A stretch of 64,000 bases of DNA from an uncultured Bacteriovoracaceae bacterium (lineage in GTDB: Bacteria > Bdellovibrionota > Bacteriovoracia > Bacteriovoracales > Bacteriovoracaceae), in contig CATLOT010000011.1 of the NCBI GenBank assembly GCA_950054155.1, positions 1 through 64,000 on the forward strand, written 5' to 3'. The translations under genes and the position numbers were made by a program. Shown piece by piece: positions 1-8,055 of the stretch. Every line of letters starts with the position of its first letter. The stretch's first letter is position 1. The notes under the pieces are model-generated. The model worked only from the letters and a program-made list of their open reading frames with translations, was not told the DNA's origin and did not search any database.

Positions 1-79
1 TAGGTGATATGTTCTGGAATTTATTTAAGAAAGCTTGGGTATTGCTATCGTGAACTCCAACTGAGGGGGTCAGTTTTTA
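1..79 (-). repeat. End of a third copy of the AAACTGACC-ended repeat, cut by the window start
   Basis: Read on the minus strand, positions 78 to about 52 give AAACTGACCCC followed by a stretch resembling CAGTTGGAGTTCA, closely matching the left ends of the two ~205 bp elements at 35058 and 36608. It lies directly after the TAA stop of the radical SAM gene (77-79), the same placement as in the other copies. Beyond about position 52 I see no clear alignment, and the far end is outside the window, so only the terminal ~27 bases are supported. Confidence 0.5.
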
Positions 80-1225
80 GCGGGTAAACTGGCGCCAAAG
101 CTGAACGAGTTTTCTTAGTGGCTTAAATTGGCGAAGGGTAACGATGAATTCTTCCTTTTGAGAGAGGGGGATAAAAGAGGAGAGATTGCCTCTTTTTACA
201 ATTTCATCTCTCATTAAGGGATGGCGGCAAACTTCTTTAAAGTGCTGATGTAGGGGATGACTCGGATTAAGGATATCCCTTTCTTTAAACTCACTCTCAC
301 TAAAGGTTCCCCAGTTTGAGACTCGCTGGAAGTAGACCTTATCAACTCCTAATTCTTTGCCTAGTTCAACAAAGAGAGGCATCTCCCTGTAGTTGTGATC
401 TTGAACAACAAAGTCGAGTTGAAGGTGATCAAATGTATTTTCTCTTCTCATTTTGACGAGGTGGCGAATATTTTCTAAGAGGGGATTCCAATGCCCTCCT
501 TTTCTCACAATATTGTAAGTGGCCTCTCGAGCAGCATCGATACTGATGATGATATTACTTAGATTGGAGTGAATTTTCTTCATTTTGGAGAAGACACTCT
601 GAGTGAGAAGCACTCCATTCGTATTGAGGTTTATTTTAAGCTTGGGGTAGTCAGTACCATTAAACTCGAAGAGAAAGTCTTTATAAATCTTAGAACTAAA
701 GGGATCACCGGAAGAACAAATATTAAGACTCTCAACATCTTTCATAAGGTCAGGAAGAAATCTTTCTCGGGCCTCACTAATCTTCTTAAGGGTATCACTC
801 TCAAGCGAAATATAGTCCTTGCGGCAACTGGGACAAGCTAAGTTACAGGTGCGGTCTTCACTGAAATAGACAATGCGAGGTCCATGGGGAACTTGACCTT
901 CTTTATGATTTAAATACTCTCGATACTCTTCTTTATAGATATACTCTTTTGGTTGAAGGGTGCGTGATTGAATATCAGGGCAGAGATCGGGCACACAATA
1001 GAGGTAGGAGCCATTTAAGATAGACTTTCTAATCTCCTTTGCCAGATTACCATTCCAGACTTCCTGAAGAGATTTTTTTTCAAGGTCTCCAATAGGAACA
1101 GGGAGCCAGGTTGGACAGCAGAGGTAGCAGCGAAATTCATCATTAACATAGTGAATATCAAGATATTCAAAGGGCTTTGGGCAAAAGCTTTCTTTGAGAT
1201 ATTGGCTGAGGTTGTTAGTTGCCAC
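77..1225 (-). CDS. Radical SAM protein with an N-terminal SPASM-like segment
   Basis: The protein is 382 aa from a GTG at 1225. The longest frame runs up to 1372 but would overlap the upstream gene by 158 bases, whereas the GTG overlaps it by 11 and follows an AGAAG purine stretch. The radical SAM motif CxxxCxxC is seen as CNLACPSC, so it should bind a [4Fe-4S] cluster and cleave S-adenosylmethionine. Before the core lies a cysteine-rich segment (RCYLCC, then a GDL...SLQEVWNG phrase, then two more Cys) that resembles a SPASM auxiliary-cluster domain, which normally follows the core. Substrate unknown. It is the last gene of a minus-strand run. Confidence 0.8.
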   Translation of the reverse strand: MATNNLSQYLKESFCPKPFEYLDIHYVNDEFRCYLCCPTWLPVPIGDLEKKSLQEVWNGNLAKEIRKSILNGSYLYCVPDLCPDIQSRTLQPKEYIYKEEYREYLNHKEGQVPHGPRIVYFSEDRTCNLACPSCRKDYISLESDTLKKISEARERFLPDLMKDVESLNICSSGDPFSSKIYKDFLFEFNGTDYPKLKINLNTNGVLLTQSVFSKMKKIHSNLSNIIISIDAAREATYNIVRKGGHWNPLLENIRHLVKMRRENTFDHLQLDFVVQDHNYREMPLFVELGKELGVDKVYFQRVSNWGTFSESEFKERDILNPSHPLHQHFKEVCRHPLMRDEIVKRGNLSSFIPLSQKEEFIVTLRQFKPLRKLVQLWRQFTR

Positions 1226-1682
1226 TACAGTACTTCTTCTCTGCACCCTGATGGAAGTAGATGATTCTTTGATTCTTAAAGTGAATCGTGAATCTTCCTT
1301 GGGCCTTACAAACATTAAAGTGGTCAATATCGTAGCGGCAATGAGCAAATCCAATTTTTGACCAATAAGCATGGTCCATTAGAGTGGCGACAAAGGCCTC
1401 GACATTTTCCTCTCTATTTCTATTGCTTGTAAATGAGTAGAGACTAGCACTGAAAAAGGTTTGAGTCGTCTTGCCTTCAACACATTCAAACCAAGGCTCT
1501 GTTGGGAGGTTGTCGGCGAAGCGAATCGCCCCAACTTGGTTGAGGTAGTCAAAGAAGTTACTCTCTTGAGGGTTGATGGGAATGAGCTTATTTTCATCAT
1601 CATCATGATCAGTAGCTTGCCCTACAGTGGGGAAAGCACCGAGAAGAAGCGTGAGAATGATTGAAACAGCACATTTTGTCAT
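1215..1682 (-). CDS. Secreted protein of unknown function
   Basis: 155 aa starting with a typical signal peptide (MTKCAVSIILTLLLGAFPTV..., likely cleaved near GQA-TD). The mature part opens with an acidic run (DHDDDENK) and has four cysteines (in WFECVE, AHCRYD, NVCKAQ and KKYCSGN) that could form disulfides in the periplasm. No family recognised. It ends 11 bases inside the radical SAM gene, so the two are probably co-transcribed. No strong ribosome binding site is visible. Confidence 0.65.
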   Translation of the reverse strand: MTKCAVSIILTLLLGAFPTVGQATDHDDDENKLIPINPQESNFFDYLNQVGAIRFADNLPTEPWFECVEGKTTQTFFSASLYSFTSNRNREENVEAFVATLMDHAYWSKIGFAHCRYDIDHFNVCKAQGRFTIHFKNQRIIYFHQGAEKKYCSGN

Positions 1683-1731
1683 AAGAGGCCCAAGCTTACT
1701 TTATGGGTTTGGTTTTTGCCACAAACTATTC

Positions 1732-3684
1732 TTAATTCTGAATTTTAGTACGTTTTTTCAAGGATTTACAACTCTTTAAGAGAGATGATTTGCTCTGCGT
1801 CGCAAGGCTGAAGCAGCTCATCCACCAACCTCCCTGGTCTGAAGTGGCTAGGGGAAACTTAACAACTAAGCGGCCATTGATCTGGTGTACTTTACCATCA
1901 TAATGGGCCTCTCGATTTTGTAATTGGTACCAGCGCTCTTTTGCCCAGTCAGGGGCTAGTGACGAAGTAGGGTAAGTGTAGAAAATGGTCTGACCATCTT
2001 CTCGTATTTTATGAGTAAGAAGCTCGAAGCCTTGAAGCTTTTGAGAGAGAGGATTGGTGGGATCATAGTTGATGAGGGCACTCATTTGGCTTTGTTTTTC
2101 GTTGGGAAAGAAGAGACCTTTGATTGAGCCATTTGCAAAACTAAGATTGCCTCGATAACCCTTTCCACTTTTTTTAAAATCCAGCGCAAGTGGGTGAAGC
2201 ACTGTAGGTAAGAGGTCCTTCGGAAGTTTCATAAACTCAACCCATTCTCCAATGCTTCCCGTGTAGCCTAGGTTAAGCTCTCTGATATTGCCTTTTACAA
2301 AATGCATATATCCACTTGAGTGATTCGAGTACATCCGTTGGTCAAAGAAGGAGTAGACACCCTCTGGCGTTGGGGTGAAATGACCGACAATCACCGTGCT
2401 ATTGTGGAGAATATTCCAAGTGGCGCTCTTCCATGGTCTTCCTAGAGCATCACGCCACATTTCGACTTTATCGGGCTCACCATAGTCGACAATAGGAATT
2501 TGCTGATCGGCCATAGAGCGTCGTGCACCAATAGCCTGTGCCATTCGATTCGCCATTCTTCGAGGGTCATTAAAGAGATCGAGAGTGCTCTTATTAGGCT
2601 CATTCTTAAGGATAAGAGTGAGATTGAAAATATCTTCAGCACCCTTAAAGAGAATATTATCAGGGGAAGCAAAAATCTTGGTGAGCTCTACTTCCTTGAG
2701 GTGCCAATTTTGTAAGGCCTGATCTTTTTGCACGAGGCTCACTCGGGGAAAGAGACGCTGATAGCGAAGAGCATCGCTAAAGCGAGGGCTATAGGGAAAG
2801 AGGAGTTCTTTATAAGTTTCGCCAAATTCAGCGATGAGGTCTTTAAAAAAACGATTCTTATGATCAGTGGCAAAGAGATTAAGCTCTTTAAAACTGGCGG
2901 GAAGTTTACTCTTAGCCTTCCAATCTTTGGCGACCACTTGCATTCCATCTTGCACTCTCAATTGGCGTTCATAAAAAACGGCTTCATTAAGGGGAGCATT
3001 CTTAATTTCCTGAACAGGCAGAGCATAATTCAAGTTTTCACTGCCATTTTTCATAACAACAATTCCCACAACTCGACCCTTAGAGTTGACAAGGGGACCG
3101 CCACTATTACCAGGAGATGTAGGAGAGCTAAAGCGAATAAAATTCCACTTCCCCTCAACATGTTCTGGGGTGAAAGTTGAAACTTGACCTCCTCTTGTCG
3201 AGATTCCCTCTCCTTGGGCATTACCAACAGCGTAGACCATGTCGCCAATTTCAACCTTCTCTTCAAGTTCTAGTGTGACGACATTTTGAGGATAGCTCTT
3301 TAAGTTAAATTGAATAACATCACGGTAAGCACTAAAGCGCTCTATTTTATCGACAGCGTGCACTTGCCCCTGTTGGTCTCTAATAAAGAAGTTATCATGA
3401 AAGCTTGTCGTGTCAGGGGCAAAGACATGAGCAGCGGAGATCAGTGATTTATCGCTAATAAAGAACGCTGTACCAACAGAATGATACTTATCATTGCGCT
3501 CTTTAAAGTCGAGAAGATCCCAAGGTAAGGGTCTTTGATACTGAATCTTTTCATCTTCCAATTTAGGAACAACAACTTCAACGATAGCGGGATATATCTC
3601 TTTGATGACTTTCTTTCTTAAGTGAAGAGTTTCTTGTTGTTGGCAGGAAGCTAAAAAGATAAGGCTAAGAAGTAATCTTTTCAT
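1732..3684 (-). CDS. Trypsin-like serine protease, lipoprotein
   Basis: 650 aa. The N-terminus MKRLLLSLIFLASC is a lipoprotein signal with lipobox LASC, so it is probably membrane-anchored in the periplasm or outer membrane. An S1/DegP-like protease core occupies roughly residues 55-225, with the triad visible as SAAHVF (His), YRDVIQF (Asp) and SPGNSGGPL (Ser). The ~400-residue remainder has no domain I recognise and no obvious PDZ repeat. The ATG at 3684 is chosen because it gives the clean signal; an in-frame TTG at 3693 has a GAGG better spaced and cannot be excluded. The start overlaps the upstream methyltransferase gene by 20 bases. Confidence 0.85.
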   Translation of the reverse strand: MKRLLLSLIFLASCQQQETLHLRKKVIKEIYPAIVEVVVPKLEDEKIQYQRPLPWDLLDFKERNDKYHSVGTAFFISDKSLISAAHVFAPDTTSFHDNFFIRDQQGQVHAVDKIERFSAYRDVIQFNLKSYPQNVVTLELEEKVEIGDMVYAVGNAQGEGISTRGGQVSTFTPEHVEGKWNFIRFSSPTSPGNSGGPLVNSKGRVVGIVVMKNGSENLNYALPVQEIKNAPLNEAVFYERQLRVQDGMQVVAKDWKAKSKLPASFKELNLFATDHKNRFFKDLIAEFGETYKELLFPYSPRFSDALRYQRLFPRVSLVQKDQALQNWHLKEVELTKIFASPDNILFKGAEDIFNLTLILKNEPNKSTLDLFNDPRRMANRMAQAIGARRSMADQQIPIVDYGEPDKVEMWRDALGRPWKSATWNILHNSTVIVGHFTPTPEGVYSFFDQRMYSNHSSGYMHFVKGNIRELNLGYTGSIGEWVEFMKLPKDLLPTVLHPLALDFKKSGKGYRGNLSFANGSIKGLFFPNEKQSQMSALINYDPTNPLSQKLQGFELLTHKIREDGQTIFYTYPTSSLAPDWAKERWYQLQNREAHYDGKVHQINGRLVVKFPLATSDQGGWWMSCFSLATQSKSSLLKSCKSLKKRTKIQN

Positions 3685-4387
3685 AAAGTGCAATCATCCT
3701 CTTGGGTCTGGTTTTGAGATGGGAATTATTCTCCCTTTCAATTGTAGCCCAAAGAAGAGGTAAGTGCCTCTTTTCTTCTTTGACATCTTCGCTAAGAAGA
3801 AACTTCTCAAGGGCCAGGCAACGCTCGTGAAATTCTTGGCCCGTTTCTATGAGAGTGAGTTTAAAACCATTTATAGGCAAAAACTCTTCTCTCTCTTTAC
3901 TATTTTGAATAATCAGCGCCTCCCCATGAACTTGAGAAAGGAGCTTCTTAAGCCATAATTGGCGGCTCCTCATGGGAGGATGATAGAGAGAGTCAATGGC
4001 GATAAGAAGATCACACCTCTGGGTGAGTCTCTCCGGTAAGTAGGAGTGTTGCCAATTCTCTGAAGGAAATTGCTCTTGGCATTGCCTAATCGCGACCTTT
4101 GAAAAGTCTATTCCATACCAAGGTGCTTCTCTATCCTTTGCTTTAGCGCGGGCCAGTCCTAGGCCACAGCCAAAGTCGACGACAGTATTCGTTCTATTTC
4201 TTTGAAGAATTTCTTCTAAGAATTGTTCTTCCCGAAGAGAGAGAAGGTTATAGGCTAGGGGAATTTTGAAGAATTGGGGAAAGGCCTTACTTTGAAGAAG
4301 CTCTTCATAGAAACGATCAAAGGCCTGGGCCTTAGGGTCATAGGGGAGAAGAGCCGCTTTAATTTTATTCTTAAGCAGACCTAACAA
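3665..4387 (-). CDS. SAM-dependent methyltransferase
   Basis: 240 aa, class I methyltransferase fold. The SAM-binding motif I is VVDFGCGLGLA (near residue 70), followed by an acidic strand end (WYGIDFS) and a motif IV-like DLLIAIDSLYHPP. Substrate unknown. The start appears to be a TTG two bases after the TetR stop codon with no clear Shine-Dalgarno, suggesting translational coupling in an operon. The 3' end overlaps the protease start. Confidence 0.7.
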   Translation of the reverse strand: MLGLLKNKIKAALLPYDPKAQAFDRFYEELLQSKAFPQFFKIPLAYNLLSLREEQFLEEILQRNRTNTVVDFGCGLGLARAKAKDREAPWYGIDFSKVAIRQCQEQFPSENWQHSYLPERLTQRCDLLIAIDSLYHPPMRSRQLWLKKLLSQVHGEALIIQNSKEREEFLPINGFKLTLIETGQEFHERCLALEKFLLSEDVKEEKRHLPLLWATIERENNSHLKTRPKRMIALYEKITS

Positions 4388-4389
4388 AT

Positions 4390-4980
4390 TTAAACAGCAC
4401 GGCTACGAGCAATGAGACCATCGACTGTTTCAATGTGACGCTCTTTAGCGACTTCATCTCTTAAGAGTCGTGAATAGAGATGATAGCCGAGCATGTAACT
4501 ATAAAACTCAAAGGCAAAGGCCTTAACGTCGAGATCTTTTTTAAAATGGCCCTCGTCTACAGCGATTTGCGCCGCTTTTTCAAAGGAGCCAATCATCGTT
4601 GATTGATGGTGGCGAATATGGTCGCGAACAGGGCCTGGACGATCGTCGTATTCAAAGGCTGCCGCCACGAAGGGACAGCCCCCCGTAAAGTTTTTGCCCG
4701 ACCATTTATGCCATGTCTCAACTATGGCCAAGATACGAGGAATACCTCTTGGTTTTTTAAAGGCGGGGAGAAAAACATTTTCAGTATAGTTTTTAGCAGC
4801 GTAATCGATGACCATTTTTTGGAGTTTCTCTTTGGAATTAAAATGACCGAAAAGACCGGACTTTGACATTCCTACTCTCTTAGCAAGTTCACCAATACTC
4901 AGTGATTCGAGGCCTAGCTTACTTGAAAAATCGAGCGCTGCTTTAAGAATTAATTCTTTGGTTTCGTTTCCTTTTGTCAT
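4390..4980 (-). CDS. TetR/AcrR family transcriptional regulator
   Basis: 196 aa. The N-terminal helix-turn-helix is clear: ILKAALDFSSKLGLESLSIGELAKRVGMSKSGLFGHFNSKEKL (residues ~11-53). The C-terminal ligand/dimer domain contains GGCPFVAAAFEYDDRPGPVRD, a phrase typical of one TetR subgroup. It follows a 72-aa gene by 60 bases and precedes the methyltransferase gene. A near-perfect palindrome overlapping the likely operon promoter at 5283-5302 is a candidate operator for it, implying autoregulation. Confidence 0.88.
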   Translation of the reverse strand: MTKGNETKELILKAALDFSSKLGLESLSIGELAKRVGMSKSGLFGHFNSKEKLQKMVIDYAAKNYTENVFLPAFKKPRGIPRILAIVETWHKWSGKNFTGGCPFVAAAFEYDDRPGPVRDHIRHHQSTMIGSFEKAAQIAVDEGHFKKDLDVKAFAFEFYSYMLGYHLYSRLLRDEVAKERHIETVDGLIARSRAV

Positions 4981-5040
4981 AATGGGGAAATCGTACCTTT
5001 ATCTTCATTAATTGTCTTGTTTAGGCGCCGCTTTTGTGGC

Positions 5041-5259
5041 CTAACCAAGGTCACGATCAACAAGCTCGTCAAAGAACTGAGGTCCCTCTTCCTTCGTGAG
5101 ACTTGCCGCAATTTGCAGGCCTTCAAATCCCTCTTTTAAAAACTCGCGAAGGAAGCCGGGCTTAAGGGGCTTACCCTTGATGAGGTCATTGAGGCGTTTA
5201 TTACCTTCTTGGGTAAGGGATAGGGGGGAATTGATGTTAACTAGTTGAAATAATGTCAT
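5041..5259 (-). CDS. Small protein of unknown function, first gene of the TetR operon
   Basis: 72 aa, no signal peptide and no family recognised; helical and charged (NKRLNDLIKGKPLKPGFLREFLKEGFEGLQ). A strong AAGGAG lies six bases before the ATG at 5259, which favours this start over an ATG two codons upstream (5265) that directly abuts the AAGGAG. It sits between the palindromic operator and tetR, so its expression is probably controlled by that regulator. Confidence 0.6.
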   Translation of the reverse strand: MTLFQLVNINSPLSLTQEGNKRLNDLIKGKPLKPGFLREFLKEGFEGLQIAASLTKEEGPQFFDELVDRDLG

Positions 5260-5282
5260 ATTCATCTCCTTCTCATGAGTAG

Positions 5283-5302
5283 ATACGAACGATCGTTCTT
5301 AT
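5283..5302. promoter_or_regulatory. Palindromic operator, probably for the TetR regulator
   Basis: GAACGATCGTTC at 5287-5298 is a perfect 12-base palindrome, and the symmetry continues to a 20-base site with one mismatched pair. It overlaps the proposed -10 box of the minus-strand promoter, the classical position for TetR repression. That the neighbouring TetR binds it is inferred. Confidence 0.6.
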
Positions 5303-5324
5303 TTTAATACGAAGATGAATTCAA
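5296..5324 (-). promoter_or_regulatory. Sigma70-like promoter for the small protein/TetR operon
   Basis: On the minus strand TTGAAT (5324-5319) and TAAGAA (5301-5296) are separated by 17 bases, with the start codon about 40 bases downstream. The -10 match is moderate; the spacing and operator overlap support it. Confidence 0.4.
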
Positions 5325-5328
5325 TGCA

Positions 5329-5352
5329 AGAGGGGTCAATCGTGACCCCTCT
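5329..5352 (-). terminator. Strong hairpin after the aminopeptidase gene
   Basis: AGAGGGGTCA and TGACCCCTCT form a perfect 10-base-pair stem with a four-base loop, 17 bases after the leucyl aminopeptidase stop in its reading direction. No good T-tract follows, so it is a weak or factor-dependent terminator, or an mRNA 3'-end stabiliser. Confidence 0.5.
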
Positions 5353-5369
5353 CAAAGAATATTATTTGT

Positions 5370-6878
5370 CTAGATTTGAGAGATAAACTGGGCCAAGCAT
5401 TGTACTGCTTGTCCCGAACCTCCGGCACTACGGTAGGCCTTTTGGCGCGAGCCATTCCACCCATAGATATCAAGGTGTGCCCAAGGAAGATCGCCTGTGA
5501 ATTCTCTTAGGAATACGGCCGCTCGAATAGCTCCACCAAAACCGCTGCCACTATTGGCAAGGTCCGCAACATCACTCTTGAGCTTACCAAGCTGGCTCTC
5601 CATGATGGGCATACGCCAGAGAGGATCACCCGAGATCTGTGAGCAGCTTTGAAGAATAAAGGCGAGGTCATCATTATTAGAGAAGAGGCCGCCAATATCG
5701 TCGCCAAGACCGACTTTGATCGCTCCTGTTAGAGTCGCGACGTCGATTAGGAATTGGGGTTTATCTTTGCCTTTTGCCTCAGCTGCAACACAAAGAGCAT
5801 CGGCCATAACCAGTCGCCCTTCAGCGTCTGTATTGTCAATTTCAACTGACTTACCATTCTTTGCTACAAGCACATCGCTTGGTCGAAAGGATTCGGCATC
5901 AACACTATTTTCGGCCAGGGCGAGATAAATATCGCAGGGAACATCACTCTTAGAATCAACGAGCCATGAGGCCAGACCAACAAGAGCAGCAGAGCCACCC
6001 ATATCTTTTTTCATTAGGCGCATATTTGCTCCGCCTTTGAGATTGAGGCCTCCCGTATCAAAAGTGATTCCTTTTCCAACAAATGCCGCTGGTTGAATAT
6101 CTTGGGCTTTAGCCGGACGATAGCGCAGATGAACCAGGCGTGGCTTTTGAACCGAACCTTGACCGACTCCAAGAATACAGCCCATCTTCTCCTTGGCCAT
6201 TTTCTTGTCGTCCCAAATTGTCACCTTCATGCCGGCCTTATTTTTAAAATAGCCGTTTACGGCCTCGGCATAGTCCACGGGTCTTTTATCCGAAGGAGGA
6301 GTGTCGACGAGGAGGCGACTCATATTTGTTGCTCTGCCTACGGCAATAGCATTTTTGTAGGCTTCCTCAACAGCTTTGGTGGGTAGTTCTCCTTGATAAG
6401 AAGCAGAGATACTTAAAGGCTTAGCGATTTTCTTAAAGTCATAAGCTGCCATTTCAAGGCCAAGAAAACTGCCAAGAATCTCGTCATAATCACAATTGAA
6501 GGTATGAAGATGAAGCTTGGTGCAGCCTGCTTCTTCAGCTTGCAAGTAGAGTGAGCCGACTTGATCTCTTGTGAGAGCATAATTACTTTCCTCTAGCATC
6601 CCTTCGTGATCAAGGGTTTCACTGAGTTGGTCGGGAACATGAACAAGAGCAACATAGCCTTTTGAGCCGTGCATGAAATAACTTGGCTGCTCTGCACTTT
6701 CTATCTTTTTAATTTGGTAGGGAGCAAGTTGTTCTTTAAGCACTGATTTTAACTTTTTAAATTGGCCCTTGGGATAGACGATAACAGTCGTTTCACCCGA
6801 GAGAAATTTGGGCTTAGAGGACTTTGTAATTTTCAGCTTAGCGGGAAGAAGAGTCTTGGAATTAAGAGACAAGGCCAT
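5370..6878 (-). CDS. pepA: Leucyl aminopeptidase (peptidase family M17)
   Basis: 502 aa, normal family length. The C-terminal catalytic domain shows the two-metal site: VGKGITFDTGGLNLKGG (Lys and Asp ligands) and the signature NTDAEGRLVMADAL (Asp, Glu and the catalytic Arg). The N-terminal ~170 residues are the usual regulatory macro-like domain. It is cytosolic, releasing N-terminal amino acids from peptides. No operon partner is evident; a hairpin follows it. Confidence 0.93.
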   Translation of the reverse strand: MALSLNSKTLLPAKLKITKSSKPKFLSGETTVIVYPKGQFKKLKSVLKEQLAPYQIKKIESAEQPSYFMHGSKGYVALVHVPDQLSETLDHEGMLEESNYALTRDQVGSLYLQAEEAGCTKLHLHTFNCDYDEILGSFLGLEMAAYDFKKIAKPLSISASYQGELPTKAVEEAYKNAIAVGRATNMSRLLVDTPPSDKRPVDYAEAVNGYFKNKAGMKVTIWDDKKMAKEKMGCILGVGQGSVQKPRLVHLRYRPAKAQDIQPAAFVGKGITFDTGGLNLKGGANMRLMKKDMGGSAALVGLASWLVDSKSDVPCDIYLALAENSVDAESFRPSDVLVAKNGKSVEIDNTDAEGRLVMADALCVAAEAKGKDKPQFLIDVATLTGAIKVGLGDDIGGLFSNNDDLAFILQSCSQISGDPLWRMPIMESQLGKLKSDVADLANSGSGFGGAIRAAVFLREFTGDLPWAHLDIYGWNGSRQKAYRSAGGSGQAVQCLAQFISQI

Positions 6879-6950
6879 GAGGAATCCTTTGATGAAAGTT
6901 AAAACTTTCAGAAGGATACCTAGGCCTCATTATAATGAAAAGAGCGGCAA

Positions 6951-7130
6951 CTAAGCGCTTTGGGCGTATTTAATGACAGGGCAAGTCCAGTCGCCCTCTT
7001 CTAAGAAAAGAAATTCCATTGTGGGGTGCATATTCTTCGTCGTTTCGACAAACTCTTGGCGCTCTTCTTCAGAGTTAAAAGAAAACTCTGCTGTGTAATC
7101 ATCTTTTTTAATTGCTACCAAGTACTTCAT
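6951..7130 (-). CDS. 59-aa small protein of unknown function
   Basis: An intact 59-codon frame runs from ATG at 7130 to TAG at 6951, preceded by AAGGTAATTTC, an acceptable Shine-Dalgarno. The product (starting MKYLVAIKKDDYTAEFSF) is acidic and looks like a small folded domain, with a central EEERQEF helix and a final DWTCPVIKY. It has the composition of a real protein, and the opposite strand offers nothing better. No family recognised. Confidence 0.6.
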   Translation of the reverse strand: MKYLVAIKKDDYTAEFSFNSEEERQEFVETTKNMHPTMEFLFLEEGDWTCPVIKYAQSA

Positions 7131-7324
7131 GAAATTACCTTTTTTTAGAATGTGAGCTCTTATGAATATTATCGGTGAAAGTGCCTTGAGATTTTAGGCG
7201 GAAAAAATGAGGGAGGAGATGAGGGCTAGTCTAATATTTTGTAGGTTAAGGAGAGTCACAAGGGCGATTTTCCTAATGACAGCTGGAGATACCCAGTTTA
7301 GCGTTATGTAAGCTTATTTACGTG

Positions 7325-7353
7325 GATCATTATAAGCTTTAGTTATAGTGATC
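7325..7353. repeat. Inverted repeat upstream of the YceI gene
   Basis: GATCATTATAA and TTATAGTGATC form 11-base arms with one G-T pair around a seven-base loop, about 75 bases before the yceI start. It could be a regulator binding site or a hairpin. The rest of 7131-7426 is AT-rich and holds no gene I can see. Confidence 0.4.
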
Positions 7354-7426
7354 AACGGTATTTAATATTTTCAATTTATATTGATCTGAGCGAATATATC
7401 TAAAAATAACCTATGTGGAGGAAATT

Positions 7427-7984
7427 ATGAAAAAATCAATCATCTCACTTATCGGACTTCTCTTACTCAGTGCCCAAGCCCTAGGTGCTAGCGTAGATCC
7501 AGCACAATCAAAAGTAGAGTGGCTTGGGAAAAAGGTTACAGGGGAACATAAGGGTACCATTAAAGTTAAAAGCGGAACGCTTGAAATGAAAGATGGTAAG
7601 TTGACCGGTGGGAATATTGTTATCGATATGACGACCATTAATACAACAGATCTTTCAGGAGAGTGGAAGGGTAAGCTTGATAATCATCTGAATAGCCCTG
7701 ACTTCTTTAATACTGCTGATCATAAAACTGCGACTCTAAAAGTCACAAAGGTAGAGGCGCAAAAGAAAGATACCTATAAAGTAACAGGAGATCTTACGAT
7801 CAAGAAGATTACTAAGCCTGTCACTTTTACTGTCACGAAAAAAGGCAATAAGTTTACTGGAAAGCTTACTTTTGACCGTACAAAATTTGACGTGAAGTAC
7901 AAGTCAGGGAGCTTCTTTGAGGGGTTAGGTGACAAAATGATTTATGATGACGTAGAGTTATCTTTCACACTAGCGACTAAATAA
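7427..7984 (+). CDS. YceI family periplasmic protein
   Basis: 185 aa from the ATG at 7427, which follows GGAGG by six bases (a longer in-frame start at 7415 lacks this). A signal peptide (MKKSIISLIGLLLLSAQALGA) is followed by the lipocalin-like YceI domain: SVDPAQSKVEWLGKKVTGEHKGTI at the start, then DLSGEWKGKLDNHLNSPDFFNT, and GDLTIKKITKPVTF. Family members bind polyisoprenoid-type lipids in a beta-barrel; the ligand here is unknown. Transcribed alone, with its own terminator. Confidence 0.9.
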   Translation: MKKSIISLIGLLLLSAQALGASVDPAQSKVEWLGKKVTGEHKGTIKVKSGTLEMKDGKLTGGNIVIDMTTINTTDLSGEWKGKLDNHLNSPDFFNTADHKTATLKVTKVEAQKKDTYKVTGDLTIKKITKPVTFTVTKKGNKFTGKLTFDRTKFDVKYKSGSFFEGLGDKMIYDDVELSFTLATK

Positions 7985-8010
7985 TTTTTTTAAAAAAATT
8001 ATAGTATAGG

Positions 8011-8036
8011 GGGGCTCAAGTGAGCCCCTTTTTTTT
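8011..8036 (+). terminator. Rho-independent terminator of yceI
   Basis: GGGGCTCA and TGAGCCCC form a perfect eight-base-pair stem followed by eight T residues, 26 bases after the yceI stop codon. Confidence 0.92.
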
Positions 8037-8055
8037 GTCTTAAAAAGGATGTCCT

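Noticed and set aside
1225-1372. N-terminal extension of the radical SAM gene to 1372
   Set aside because: It would overlap the upstream gene by 158 bases and shows no domain; the GTG at 1225 fits better.
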